A DNA stretch of 13,690 bases from an uncultured Actinotalea sp. (GTDB taxonomy: Bacteria > Actinomycetota > Actinomycetes > Actinomycetales > Cellulomonadaceae): assembly GCF_946885855.1 (NCBI RefSeq), contig NZ_CAMPHH010000066.1:1-13690 (forward strand), given 5' to 3'. This document shows positions 1 through 6,891 of the stretch, in pieces (within the stretch, counting starts at the first letter, position 1; each line of letters opens with the position of its first letter). A program made the translations under genes and the position numbers. The notes beneath the pieces are model-generated. The model did not search any database and was not told where the DNA came from. It saw nothing but the letters and a program-made list of their open reading frames with translations.

Positions 1-930
1 CCCACCCCCCGTATATTGCGTCGCCAGCGTCATTTTTTTATACGCCACCGGCCCCGCCGCGCCGACGAGCGCGTCGTGCACGTCCACCGCGCCCCCGGCG
101 GTCGAACGGCCCAGGTGCGGCACCGCCGACAGGAGCTTGCGCGTGTACGGGTGCCGCGGGTCACCGAAGATCTGCGCGGCGACGCCGTGCTCGACGATCC
201 GCCCGTCCTTCATGACGATGATCCGGTCCGCCATGTCGGCCACGACACCCATGTCGTGCGTGATGAGGACGATCCCGGAGTTGATCCGCGACCGCAGGTC
301 CCGCATGAGCTTGAGGATCTCCGCCTGGACGGTGACGTCGAGCGCCGTCGTCGGCTCGTCGGCGATGAGGAGCTTGGGGTCGCACGCGAGCGCCTGGGCG
401 ATCATCGCGCGCTGCCGCTGACCGCCGCTGAGCTGGTGGGGGTAGCTGTGGAACCGCTTCTCCGGCTCGGGGAGCTCGACGAGCCGGAGCAGCTCGACCG
501 CACGCTCGCGCGCGTCCGCCGGTCCGATCTCGAAGTGCGCCCGCAGCGTCTCCACGATCTGGAAGCCGACCGTGTAGACGGGGTTGAGCGCCGTCATCGG
601 CTCCTGGAAGATCACGGCGATCTCCCGGCCGCGGATCCGGCGCAGACGGCTCGTCGGCATGCCGATGAGCTCGCGGTCGCCCAGCTTGGCGGATCCCTGC
701 GCCCGCCCGTTGGACGGGAGCAGGCCCAGGAGGGACATCGAGGACTGCGTCTTGCCCGACCCCGACTCGCCGACGATGGCCAGCACCTCACCGGGACGCA
801 CGTCGTAGGAGATGTCGACCGCGGCGGGGAACCACTGGCCGTCGACGTAGAAGTCGACGCGCAGGTCTCGGACGGAGAGCACGGGCGCGGCGGTGGCCGT
901 CCCGGGGGTGTGCGAGGTGTCGGTCGCCAC
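1..930 (-). CDS. Peptide ABC transporter ATP-binding protein (DppD/OppD type), 3' end cut by window
   Basis: Reading the minus strand from GTG at 930 gives 310 residues that run off the window without a stop. This is the nucleotide-binding subunit that powers a Dpp/Opp-type importer at the inner face of the membrane. Visible motifs: Walker A GESGSGKT (about residues 54-61), Q-loop FQEP (109-111), signature LSGGQRQR (167-174), Walker B LLIADEPTTALD (187-198) and the H-loop His in ITHD (about 225). The C-terminal HPYTRKLL segment is typical of oligopeptide-type ATPases. Start choice: an AGGA run at 942-945 precedes the GTG by 11 bases, and no better start is seen. After residue 290 a linker ends in VAYKKMTLATQY, which resembles the first strand of another ABC domain, so the protein may be a DppD-DppF-like double ATPase (inference). 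The gene is separated from its permeases by a reversed gene at 1017-1697. The substrate is unknown. Confidence 0.93.
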   Translation of the reverse strand, partial: MATDTSHTPGTATAAPVLSVRDLRVDFYVDGQWFPAAVDISYDVRPGEVLAIVGESGSGKTQSSMSLLGLLPSNGRAQGSAKLGDRELIGMPTSRLRRIRGREIAVIFQEPMTALNPVYTVGFQIVETLRAHFEIGPADARERAVELLRLVELPEPEKRFHSYPHQLSGGQRQRAMIAQALACDPKLLIADEPTTALDVTVQAEILKLMRDLRSRINSGIVLITHDMGVVADMADRIIVMKDGRIVEHGVAAQIFGDPRHPYTRKLLSAVPHLGRSTAGGAVDVHDALVGAAGPVAYKKMTLATQYTGGG

Positions 931-936
931 GGTGAT

Positions 937-950
937 CAGGATCCTTCCTG
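937..950 (-). promoter_or_regulatory. Small hairpin holding the likely ribosome binding site of the ATPase gene
   Basis: On the minus strand CAGGA (950-946) can pair with TCCTG (941-937), leaving AGGA (945-942) as a four-base loop. That AGGA is the best Shine-Dalgarno candidate for the GTG at 930. The pairing is perfect but only five bases long, so an effect on translation is an inference. Confidence 0.3.
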
Positions 951-1016
951 CGAGCGGTCGCCCGGACGCTGGTCCAGCGCCCCAGGAGTCGTGCTCTCGT
1001 CTGCCAGGCTGAGGCG

Positions 1017-1697
1017 GTGCGCCCCACGTATGTCTTCTCCTCGGCCTACGGCCGTGTCCTCACGGCTGTCACGGCCGTCGCCGCCGTCGCCGCGGTCCTC
1101 GCCGTGGCCGGCGACCTGCCCCTGCGCGACGTCCTGACGACCGCCCTGGCCGGGGCCCTCGTGGCCCTCGTGGTCTGGGCCACGCTCGGCCGTCCCGCGG
1201 TGGAGGTCAGCGACGGCGAGGTCGTGCTGGTCAACGTCACCCGGACCGTCCGGATCCCGTGGCCGCTGCTGGACCGCGCCGAGGCCCGCTGGTCCCTCGA
1301 GGTGCACACGACCGACGGCCGACGCTGGACCGCCTGGGCGGCACCCCGCGGGAGCGCCGCCGGCGGCGCGATGCGCGCGGCACGGGGACGCGGGACGGCC
1401 GAGGGCGACCGGCTCCGCTGGACGCTGTGGGCCGCGCCGCGCGCCGCCGGCCGCGCCGGGCCGGCGGGGGCTGCGGGAGGGCACGAGGCGCAGCGCGTCC
1501 GCCGGCCCGGCACCGCCGAGTCGGTGCAGGCCGCCGTCGAGGAGCGTCACGCCGCACTGCTGACCGCAGGGCACCTGGATGGGGCCCGGCAGCGCGCCGC
1601 CGACGCGGGCCTGCGCGTCGTCGTGACCTGGAACGTCCCGACGATCGCAGGTGCCCTGACCCTGTCCGCCGCCGCCGTGGCGACGCGCGTGGTCTGA
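1017..1697 (+). CDS. Membrane protein with PH-like domain, reversed within the ABC transporter locus
   Basis: The protein has 226 residues. Two hydrophobic helices lie near the N-terminus (about 15-33 and 37-56). A strand-rich stretch follows (about 60-115; PAVEVSDGEVVLVNVTRTVRIPW, interrupted by no charged cluster) that resembles the bacterial PH domain of actinobacterial 'PH domain-containing proteins', and a last hydrophobic helix spans about 208-226. An Ala/Arg/Gly-rich linker joins the parts. The role of this family is poorly known, and I assign no reaction. The GTG start at 1017 lacks a well-spaced Shine-Dalgarno site, but CAGGCT ends six bases before it, which suits a leaderless transcript. 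The gene is divergent from the ATPase (86-base gap) and convergent with the DppC-type permease (59-base gap). Its coding reality is supported by the hydrophobic segments in sensible places and by the lack of any competing gene here. Confidence 0.75.
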   Translation: MRPTYVFSSAYGRVLTAVTAVAAVAAVLAVAGDLPLRDVLTTALAGALVALVVWATLGRPAVEVSDGEVVLVNVTRTVRIPWPLLDRAEARWSLEVHTTDGRRWTAWAAPRGSAAGGAMRAARGRGTAEGDRLRWTLWAAPRAAGRAGPAGAAGGHEAQRVRRPGTAESVQAAVEERHAALLTAGHLDGARQRAADAGLRVVVTWNVPTIAGALTLSAAAVATRVV

Positions 1698-1756
1698 CCG
1701 CTCGCGCGCCGCTGCGGCCGCGGGGCGCCCGAGAGGGCCCGCCAGACGTCGCCGCG
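1698..1756. terminator. Possible bidirectional terminator between convergent genes
   Basis: This 59-base GC-rich gap lies between the stops of the PH-like gene (+) and the DppC-type gene (-). GCGCC at 1706-1710 can pair with GGCGC at 1724-1728 around a palindromic GCGGCCGC core, and GCCC-GAGA-GGGC forms a short tetraloop hairpin at 1727-1738. There is no T-tract. In this composition such pairing arises easily by chance. Confidence 0.25.
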
Positions 1757-2860
1757 TCAGAGGCCGGCCTCGTCGCCCCGTCGTCGCGTGGTCTCGTCGG
1801 CAGCGTCCTGCGGCGACGTCGCGCTCGTGTCCGCCTGCTGCCGTGCGGCCACGATCCCGGCGCGGGCCATCTTGCGCGCCGACGGGATGCGCTTCTGGCG
1901 CGGGTCGAAGGCGTCGCGCAGGCCGTCGCCGATGAAGTTGATGGTCAGCGCGATGATCACGATGAAGAGACCCGGCCACCAGAACAGCCACGGACGCGTC
2001 GAGAACGCTCCCTGGTACTCGCTGATGAGGGCGCCGAGGGAGATCTCCGGGCGCGTGATCCCGAAGCCGAGGTACGACAGCGCCGTCTCCAGCAGGATCG
2101 CGGCGCTCATGAGCAGCGTCGTGCTGACGATGATGACGCCGATCGCGTTCGGCAGGATGTGCTTGAAGATGATCCGCCTGCTGCTCGCGCCCGCCACGCG
2201 GGCGGCGTCGACGAACTCCCGCTCCCGCAGGGACAGGAAGTCGCCGCGCACCAGGCGCGCGAGACTCGTCCACAGGATGGCCCCGAGGGCGACGGCGAAG
2301 AGGGTCGAGCTGATCTGGCCGGCGAGCTTCCCGATCACGGCGCCGACCACGATCGTCGGGATCGTGATGAACAGGTCGGTCGTTCGCATGAGGAGGGTGT
2401 CCGCGCGCCCGCGGAAGTAGCCCGCGAGCGAGCCGACCGTCACGCCGATGATCGCCGCGACGAGGCCGATGATCGCGACGACCTTGAGCGAGGTCTGCGT
2501 GCCGAGCATCACCTGCGCGAACATGTCCCGCCCGATCTCGTCCTGCCCGAGCGGGTGCTCCCCGAGGGCGAAGCCGGAGCCGCCGAGCCACGTCGGCAGG
2601 CTCAGCGTCGGCGCGCCGCCCGGGTTGAAGGTCGGGCCGGCGGCCCCGGAGTGCTTCCACCAGCCGGGGACCGGCCCGAAGCCCATCGAGGAGAACGCGA
2701 GGACGATCGTCGCGAGGAGGATGGCGAGCCCGATCATGGCGCCCTTGTGCCGGAAGAACCGGCGGCGGACGATCTGCCCCTGGGAGAGCCCGGCGACGTC
2801 CTTGAGCTCGATCTCGTTCTCGAGCCGCTCGGACTGGGGCTCGCTCTGCGGAGTGCTCAT
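1757..2860 (-). CDS. Peptide ABC transporter permease, DppC/OppC type
   Basis: This 367-residue inner-membrane permease is one half of the channel of a Dpp/Opp importer. It has a polar N-terminal tail of about 38 residues, a first helix (about 40-60), the family motif HPLGQDEIGRDMFAQVM (102-118) and then the transport domain with hydrophobic segments at about 124-146, 168-180, 186-200, 240-262 and 292-311. The ATPase-contacting EAA loop is at about 213-239 (REREFVDAARVAGASSRR). The C-terminal tail of about 45 residues is hydrophilic and rich in Arg, Asp and Ala. The start is the ATG at 2860 (MSTPQSEPQ), although the frame is open further upstream. It overlaps the DppB-type stop as ATGA, so translational coupling is likely. 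The length is slightly above the usual 290-330, because of the N-terminal loop and the tail. Confidence 0.95.
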   Translation of the reverse strand: MSTPQSEPQSERLENEIELKDVAGLSQGQIVRRRFFRHKGAMIGLAILLATIVLAFSSMGFGPVPGWWKHSGAAGPTFNPGGAPTLSLPTWLGGSGFALGEHPLGQDEIGRDMFAQVMLGTQTSLKVVAIIGLVAAIIGVTVGSLAGYFRGRADTLLMRTTDLFITIPTIVVGAVIGKLAGQISSTLFAVALGAILWTSLARLVRGDFLSLREREFVDAARVAGASSRRIIFKHILPNAIGVIIVSTTLLMSAAILLETALSYLGFGITRPEISLGALISEYQGAFSTRPWLFWWPGLFIVIIALTINFIGDGLRDAFDPRQKRIPSARKMARAGIVAARQQADTSATSPQDAADETTRRRGDEAGL

Positions 2861-4377
2861 GCTTCCAACCTGATCCGGGGGTCGACCGCGGCGTAGATGA
2901 TGTCGGCCACGATGTTGGCGATGATCGCGAGGGCTGCCGTGATCACGAGGTAGGCCATGACCGGCTCGATCTCGGCCCCCTCGAGCGACCGGACGAAGAG
3001 CTGCCCCATGCCCGGGCGGGCGAACACGTTCTCGGTGATCACCGCGCCGCCGATGAGCGTGATGATGTCGATCGGCACGATCGTGGCGAGCGGGATGAGG
3101 GTGTTGCGGAAACCGTGCCGCACGATGACGACGCGCTCGGGCAGGCCCTTCGCCCGCGCCGTGCGGATGTAGTCCTGCGTCATCACCTCGAGCATGCTCG
3201 AGCGCGAGTAGCGCGTGTACGCCGCGAAGGCGATGAGGATGAGGGTGAGGGTCGGCAGGACCAGATGGGTCCACGAGTCGAGGACCTGCACCCAGTAGTT
3301 CCCGCCCAGGTTGGGGGTCCGGTCACCGAACGTCGGGATGGGACGGCCGCGCAGCGCGTCGAAGTAGGGCGGCCAGACGCTCATCACCTGGTCGATGAAG
3401 ATCATCGCAGCGACGATGAACGCGGTGATCCCCGCAGCGCGGGCGGACACGCCTCGGTCCGGCCCGCCGAAGAGCATGCCGACCCCGACGCCGGCGGCGA
3501 CCGAGACGAGCCCGAGGGCGGCGATGATGAGGTGCGACTCGAGGATCGCGTCGAAGATCCCCTGCATCGGGAAGTACAGCACCACGCCGAGGGCCACCGT
3601 CGTCAGGGACGCGTAGAGCGCTCGGCGGTTGTGCAGGCCTGCGGAGATCGCCGTCACGGCAAGTGCGGCGCCGGCGCCGAGCACGAGGAGCAGGACGGGG
3701 CCGATCCGCGGGTTGAGGTACCAGTCGGTGAGCTGGAGGAAGGCCAGCATCCCCCCGGTCGCCGCGGCGCCGAGGGCGAAGGTCTGCGCGCGGCGCACCG
3801 GGGTGCCGCCGACGGCGAGCGACCAGATGAGGCCGGCCACGAGGCTGAGCGCGACGATGGCGCCCCAGGCGATCACCGGGTCGGCCAGGAAGTCGTTGAA
3901 GCCGATCGCGCCCCACTGCTTGAGCAGCACCGCGACCCAGAAGGAGGGCAGCGAGTACAGGAGGAACGACAGGAAGATGATGAGGTAGTCGAACGAGCTG
4001 TACTGCCGCAGGGCGCTGACGATGCCGACCGCGACGCCGAGCACGAGGGACAGCAACGTGGCGGCGGTGACCAGCTCCAGGGTCGAGCCGATCGCGCTCG
4101 CGACGAGGGGTCCGACGTCCTGACCGGAGCGCCACGCGACGCCCGGGTCGCCGGTGACGAAGTTGCCGAACCACTGGAAGAAACGGATGACGACGTTCGT
4201 GTCGAGGTTGAGCTGCTCGATGCGCTGGGCGATGAGCAGCTCCTTGTTGGGATCCGTGCTCTCGCGCAGGTCCTGCAGCGGGTCCATCGCGCGGTCCACG
4301 AGCAGGAACATCAAGAAGAGGGCCACGAAGAGCGTGGCGAGTCCCGCCAGGGTGCGGCGGGTGAGGAAGGTCAGCAC
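2857..4377 (-). CDS. Peptide ABC transporter permease, DppB/OppB type, expanded
   Basis: This is the membrane permease that pairs with the DppC-type protein. The start is GTG at 4377 (MLTFLTRRTLAGL), with AAGGA at 4386-4390 eight bases upstream. The N-terminal TM helix (about 8-27) and a periplasmic stretch with TGDPGVAWRSGQDV (about 75-88) are standard, followed by TM helices at about 98-122 and 131-150. The conserved C-terminal half resumes at about residue 370 (HLVLPTLTL), with the EAA loop EVMTQDYIRTARAKGL (397-412) and VFARPGMG (451-458). At 506 residues it is far longer than the usual 305-340. The excess is an insert between about 155 and 345 that carries around six extra hydrophobic segments (about 165-190, 198-217, 226-247, 253-270, 282-303, 312-330). 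The open frame and matching codon use through the insert argue against a sequencing error. It is the first gene after the hairpin array behind the binding protein. Confidence 0.93.
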   Translation of the reverse strand: MLTFLTRRTLAGLATLFVALFLMFLLVDRAMDPLQDLRESTDPNKELLIAQRIEQLNLDTNVVIRFFQWFGNFVTGDPGVAWRSGQDVGPLVASAIGSTLELVTAATLLSLVLGVAVGIVSALRQYSSFDYLIIFLSFLLYSLPSFWVAVLLKQWGAIGFNDFLADPVIAWGAIVALSLVAGLIWSLAVGGTPVRRAQTFALGAAATGGMLAFLQLTDWYLNPRIGPVLLLVLGAGAALAVTAISAGLHNRRALYASLTTVALGVVLYFPMQGIFDAILESHLIIAALGLVSVAAGVGVGMLFGGPDRGVSARAAGITAFIVAAMIFIDQVMSVWPPYFDALRGRPIPTFGDRTPNLGGNYWVQVLDSWTHLVLPTLTLILIAFAAYTRYSRSSMLEVMTQDYIRTARAKGLPERVVIVRHGFRNTLIPLATIVPIDIITLIGGAVITENVFARPGMGQLFVRSLEGAEIEPVMAYLVITAALAIIANIVADIIYAAVDPRIRLEA

Positions 4378-4423
4378 CAGGGTTGTCCTTGTCGTCGACT
4401 GGTGACGTCGTCGTCAGCGGGTG

Positions 4424-4429
4424 ATCCTA
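4424..4429 (-). promoter_or_regulatory. Candidate -10 element for the permease genes
   Basis: TAGGAT on the minus strand, preceded by T, matches the actinobacterial TANNNT -10 pattern and lies about 47 bases before the GTG at 4377. No TTGAC-like -35 box is seen at 16-19 bases. If real, it gives the permeases a promoter separate from the binding-protein gene. Confidence 0.35.
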
Positions 4430-4570
4430 ACCACGGCACCCGGGGTCTCCGGGAGATCATGGTCCCCCCGCCCGGCGGGGACGACGCTACGCCCTTGCAC
4501 GACCGAGGGCGCCGGGACCGGCGATCCCAGCGCCCTCGAGACGTACGGCATCCGGCCCGGGTGGCCAGCA

Positions 4571-4631
4571 GGCGAGACGGGTGTCTCGCCCACCGGCAAC
4601 CCGGCCGGTCAGGACGGCACGGGTGCCGTCC
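4571..4631. terminator. Three tandem perfect hairpins behind the binding-protein stop
   Basis: Three stem-loops follow one another within 61 bases. The first is 4571-4578 with 4583-4590 (GGCGAGAC/GTCTCGCC, loop GGGT). The second is 4592-4597 with 4604-4609 (ACCGGC/GCCGGT, six-base loop). The third is 4612-4619 with 4624-4631 (GGACGGCA/TGCCGTCC, loop CGGG). On the minus strand they begin six bases after the binding-protein TGA at 4638. There is no T-tract, which is common for actinobacterial terminators. Probable roles are partial termination or 3' stabilisation of the binding-protein mRNA, so that it outnumbers the permease mRNA. Confidence 0.65.
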
Positions 4632-4637
4632 GGAGGG

Positions 4638-6515
4638 TCACTCCGCGGCAGCCGCCGAACCCGGCTGCCAGTTCCAGAAGCCCTGGAAGATGGTCGGCGA
4701 GATCGCGATCTTGGAGACGCCGGTGATGTTCTCCGGGTTCCACGCGGTGACGCCGGGGAACTGGAAGATGGTGACGCCGAACGCGTCCTCCATCATCAGC
4801 GCCTCGACCTCGGCCAGGATGCGGGCCTGCTCGTCGGCGTCCGTCTCGACGTCGAGCTGCGCGAACAGCTCGTCCACCTGCGGGTTGGAGTACCCGTAGA
4901 AGTTGTTGCCGCCGCCGGTGATGTAGTTCGCCTTCGACTCCGTCACGGCCGTCGAGGTCGACTGCCAGCCGAACAGCGCCGCGTCGTAGAAGGACGTCGC
5001 GTTGGACAGGTCGGTACCCCAGTCGGACTGGACCTGGTACGGCTGGACGTCGAACCCGGCCTGCTCCGCCGACTGGCGGATCAGCTCGTACTGGTTCTGA
5101 CGACGCGTGTTGTTGGGGTCGAAGAGGAGACGGACCGTGACGGGCGTCGTGACGCCGGCCTCGGTGAGGAGCGCCGTGGCGCCCTCGATGTCGACCTCGG
5201 CGTACGCCTCGGCCATCCCGTTCGCCTCGGCGATCTGGTCGTAGGCCGGCGAGCCGGGGACGGTCGTGAAGGAGTTGCGGACCTCGGCCTCGGGGTTCAG
5301 CGGACGGATGAGCTGCTCGACGATCTGCTCGCGCGGGATCGTCTTGAGGAACGCCTGGCGCACGGCCTTCGCGGTCTCGGCGTCGCCGCCGTAGGTCGCG
5401 GGGTCGAACGGACCGCCGTTGGCGAACTGCAGGTCGACGTGCTCGTACGTGCCCTCGTCGCTCGTCTCGACCTCGATGCCGTCGAGGTCCTCCAGCGCCG
5501 CGAGGACGTCCGCGGTCGACTGCGGGCTGATGAGGTCGACCTCACCGTTCTGCAGCGCCTGGACCTGGCCCAGCGGGTCACCGTTCCAGCGGATGGTGAC
5601 GGTCTCGATGCTGGCGGGCCGGTCGCCCTGGTAGTTCTCGTTGGCGGTGAGCGTCATGAACTGCTCGGCCACGAACTCCGACATGACGTAGGCGCCGTTG
5701 GAGGTGTAGAGCTCGGCCTCGTCGGGCAGCGACGTGTAGTTGAAGTCGTTGCTCCACACGGACGCGATCGGGCTCAGCGCCTCGAAGTCCTCGTTCGTGA
5801 TCGCGTCGACGAGGGCCTGCGTGGCCTCCTCCGGGTCCTCGATCTCGAGGGCGCGCTGGGCGACGACGTGAGCCGGCACGGCCGCACCGGTGATGCAGGT
5901 CTCCCAGTCGGCGAAGGGCACCGAGTAGGTGAACGTGATCGAGCTGCCGTCGATCTCCGGCGTCTCCTCGATGAGCGCCGCACAGGCCGAGGCGCCGTCG
6001 AAGTAGACGCCCGCGTCGAGCGCGTCCTGGTTCAGGACCTCGCCGGTCTCCTCGTCGAGCTCGGGCTCGACGTTGTTGAACTTGCCGTTCTGGGCCGCCC
6101 ACTCGAGCAGCATGTCCGCGGGGGTCACCGGGACACCGTCGGACCACTGCGCCGTGTCCGCGAAGGTGTAGGTGACGGCGAGCGGGTCCTCGCTGGTGAT
6201 CTCGTACGAGCCGAAGGACTCGTCCGGGGTGAGCTCGAGGTTCTCGTCGTAGTAGTTGAACGACGAGTTGACCAGGTACTTGACGATCGCGTTCGCCGTC
6301 GCGTTACCAGTCGAGCTGTTCTCGTTGAACGCGTAGAACGGCTGGTTCCAGGCGATGTTGACCGCGGTCTCGGTGTTGATGCCGGCGTTGTCGTCGGTCG
6401 TGCCGCCGTCCGTGCCGTCGCCCCCGTCGCCGTTCCCGGTGTCGGCGCACGCGGACAGCACCAGCGCGCTCGAGGCAACGACCGCGGTGAACGCGGCCTT
6501 GCGTGAGATCCTCAA
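4638..6515 (-). CDS. ABC transporter substrate-binding lipoprotein, family 5 (DppA/OppA type)
   Basis: This is the extracytoplasmic receptor that captures the substrate, probably a peptide, for the importer encoded downstream. It has 625 residues. The start is TTG at 6515 (MRISRKAAF), set by AGGAGG at 6520-6525 four bases upstream; the frame is open for 40 more codons, but those do not look like a signal peptide. The lipoprotein signal is clear: Arg/Lys, a hydrophobic run, lipobox LSAC with Cys 23. A Gly/Asp/Thr-rich linker follows (24-45). The family signature AQWSDGVPVTPADM is at about 122-135, and the long two-lobed fold runs to the end (WNPENITGVSKIAISPTIFQGFWNW near the C-terminus). It is longer than the usual 530-560 and has an acidic surface. 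It is followed by a hairpin array and then the permease genes. Confidence 0.95.
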   Translation of the reverse strand: MRISRKAAFTAVVASSALVLSACADTGNGDGGDGTDGGTTDDNAGINTETAVNIAWNQPFYAFNENSSTGNATANAIVKYLVNSSFNYYDENLELTPDESFGSYEITSEDPLAVTYTFADTAQWSDGVPVTPADMLLEWAAQNGKFNNVEPELDEETGEVLNQDALDAGVYFDGASACAALIEETPEIDGSSITFTYSVPFADWETCITGAAVPAHVVAQRALEIEDPEEATQALVDAITNEDFEALSPIASVWSNDFNYTSLPDEAELYTSNGAYVMSEFVAEQFMTLTANENYQGDRPASIETVTIRWNGDPLGQVQALQNGEVDLISPQSTADVLAALEDLDGIEVETSDEGTYEHVDLQFANGGPFDPATYGGDAETAKAVRQAFLKTIPREQIVEQLIRPLNPEAEVRNSFTTVPGSPAYDQIAEANGMAEAYAEVDIEGATALLTEAGVTTPVTVRLLFDPNNTRRQNQYELIRQSAEQAGFDVQPYQVQSDWGTDLSNATSFYDAALFGWQSTSTAVTESKANYITGGGNNFYGYSNPQVDELFAQLDVETDADEQARILAEVEALMMEDAFGVTIFQFPGVTAWNPENITGVSKIAISPTIFQGFWNWQPGSAAAAE

Positions 6516-6618
6516 TGTTCCTCCTGACAAGGATGCGGTGGGGCCCAAGGCCCGGCCCGGTGACCGGAGCGGCCACCACGGCCGCGTCCGACGGGACATC
6601 CACCAATGGATGGCCGGG

Positions 6619-6624
6619 AGCCTA
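6619..6624 (-). promoter_or_regulatory. Candidate -10 element for the substrate-binding protein gene
   Basis: TAGGCT in the context GGGGGTAGGCTCCC on the minus strand is a strong actinobacterial -10 look-alike. It lies 103 bases before the TTG at 6515, giving a leader of roughly 95 bases. No clear -35 is seen at the usual distance. The palindrome at 6701-6717 would lie upstream of this promoter. Confidence 0.45.
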
Positions 6625-6676
6625 CCCCCGCTCATTCCGGCATCTGGGACACGTCATCGGGTGGGAACCGGATCGT

Positions 6677-6699
6677 TACCAGTTCGATACTGGCTGGTA
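6677..6699. repeat. Nested inverted repeats
   Basis: TACCAG (6677-6682) pairs with CTGGTA (6694-6699). Inside it, CCAGT (6679-6683) can instead pair with ACTGG (6689-6693) around a TCGAT loop. The two foldings exclude each other. The element sits next to the 17-bp palindrome, upstream of the binding-protein promoter candidate, and may be an operator half-site pair or a structure in a longer leader. Confidence 0.4.
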
Positions 6700-6700
6700 G

Positions 6701-6717
6701 GTCTCACGACGTGAGAC
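6701..6717. promoter_or_regulatory. Perfect 17-bp palindrome, probable operator
   Basis: GTCTCACG-A-CGTGAGAC has eight-base perfect arms around one central base. It has the size and symmetry expected of a site for a dimeric helix-turn-helix repressor. Its position 77-98 bases upstream of the TAGGCT hexamer suits an activator or a looping repressor better than a simple roadblock, unless an undetected promoter lies closer. No regulator gene is adjacent in this window. Confidence 0.55.
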
Positions 6718-6764
6718 GCGGGCAGGCTGTGGCGGGGGTCACTCCGGATCGGCGATGCGCTTCG

Positions 6765-6833
6765 AGCTACGGCTTCGCCCGCTTGCATGCGATCTGACGA
6801 CGATATCCGTGGCGGTTTGCAGCTACGGGTTCG
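6765..6833 (+). repeat. 13-bp direct repeat, two copies
   Basis: AGCTACGGCTTCG at 6765-6777 recurs as AGCTACGGGTTCG at 6821-6833, 12 of 13 identical and 56 bases apart, within the less GC-rich intergenic stretch. It may be a pair of protein-binding sites or a decayed duplication. The repeat is seen directly; its function is unknown. Confidence 0.4.
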
Positions 6834-6891
6834 ACTAGCACATCGGAACGTTTCATGCCGAGGGGTGAGATCAGGCGAGGCCGGCTGCCCC

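Larger units (their letters stand above)
6516..6891. other. 376-base intergenic regulatory region upstream of the binding protein
   Basis: No convincing gene was found on either strand. Short open frames here lack a ribosome site and coding character. The stretch from about 6660 to 6870 is less GC-rich than its surroundings. It holds a -10 candidate near 6619, a nested inverted repeat at 6677-6699, a 17-bp palindrome at 6701-6717 and a 13-bp direct repeat at 6765 and 6821. It also receives the 3' end of the first propeller gene, whose stop overlaps CCCC-GCTGA-GGGG (minus strand), a possible short terminator hairpin. Confidence 0.6.

Noticed and set aside
1259..2896. 545-codon plus-strand frame across the PH-like and DppC-type genes
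   Set aside because: It overlaps two better-supported genes and has no hydrophobic segments or known motif.
3115..4899. 594-codon plus-strand frame opposite the DppB-type permease
   Set aside because: It is extremely charged and repetitive, has no recognisable domain, and lies opposite a permease with an intact EAA motif.
4581..6506. 641-codon plus-strand frame opposite the binding-protein gene
   Set aside because: The minus strand encodes a clear lipoprotein with lipobox and family 5 signature; the plus-strand product is a Val/Arg/Asp-rich shadow.
4638..6635. Longer version of the binding protein starting at 6635
   Set aside because: It would bury the signal peptide 40 residues inside the protein and ignore the AGGAGG site just before the TTG at 6515.
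6660..6705. Possible tRNA or tRNA remnant (TTCGATA with short flanking stem near 6679-6693)
   Set aside because: The stem is only four clean pairs, and no D-arm, anticodon arm or acceptor stem could be fitted around it.
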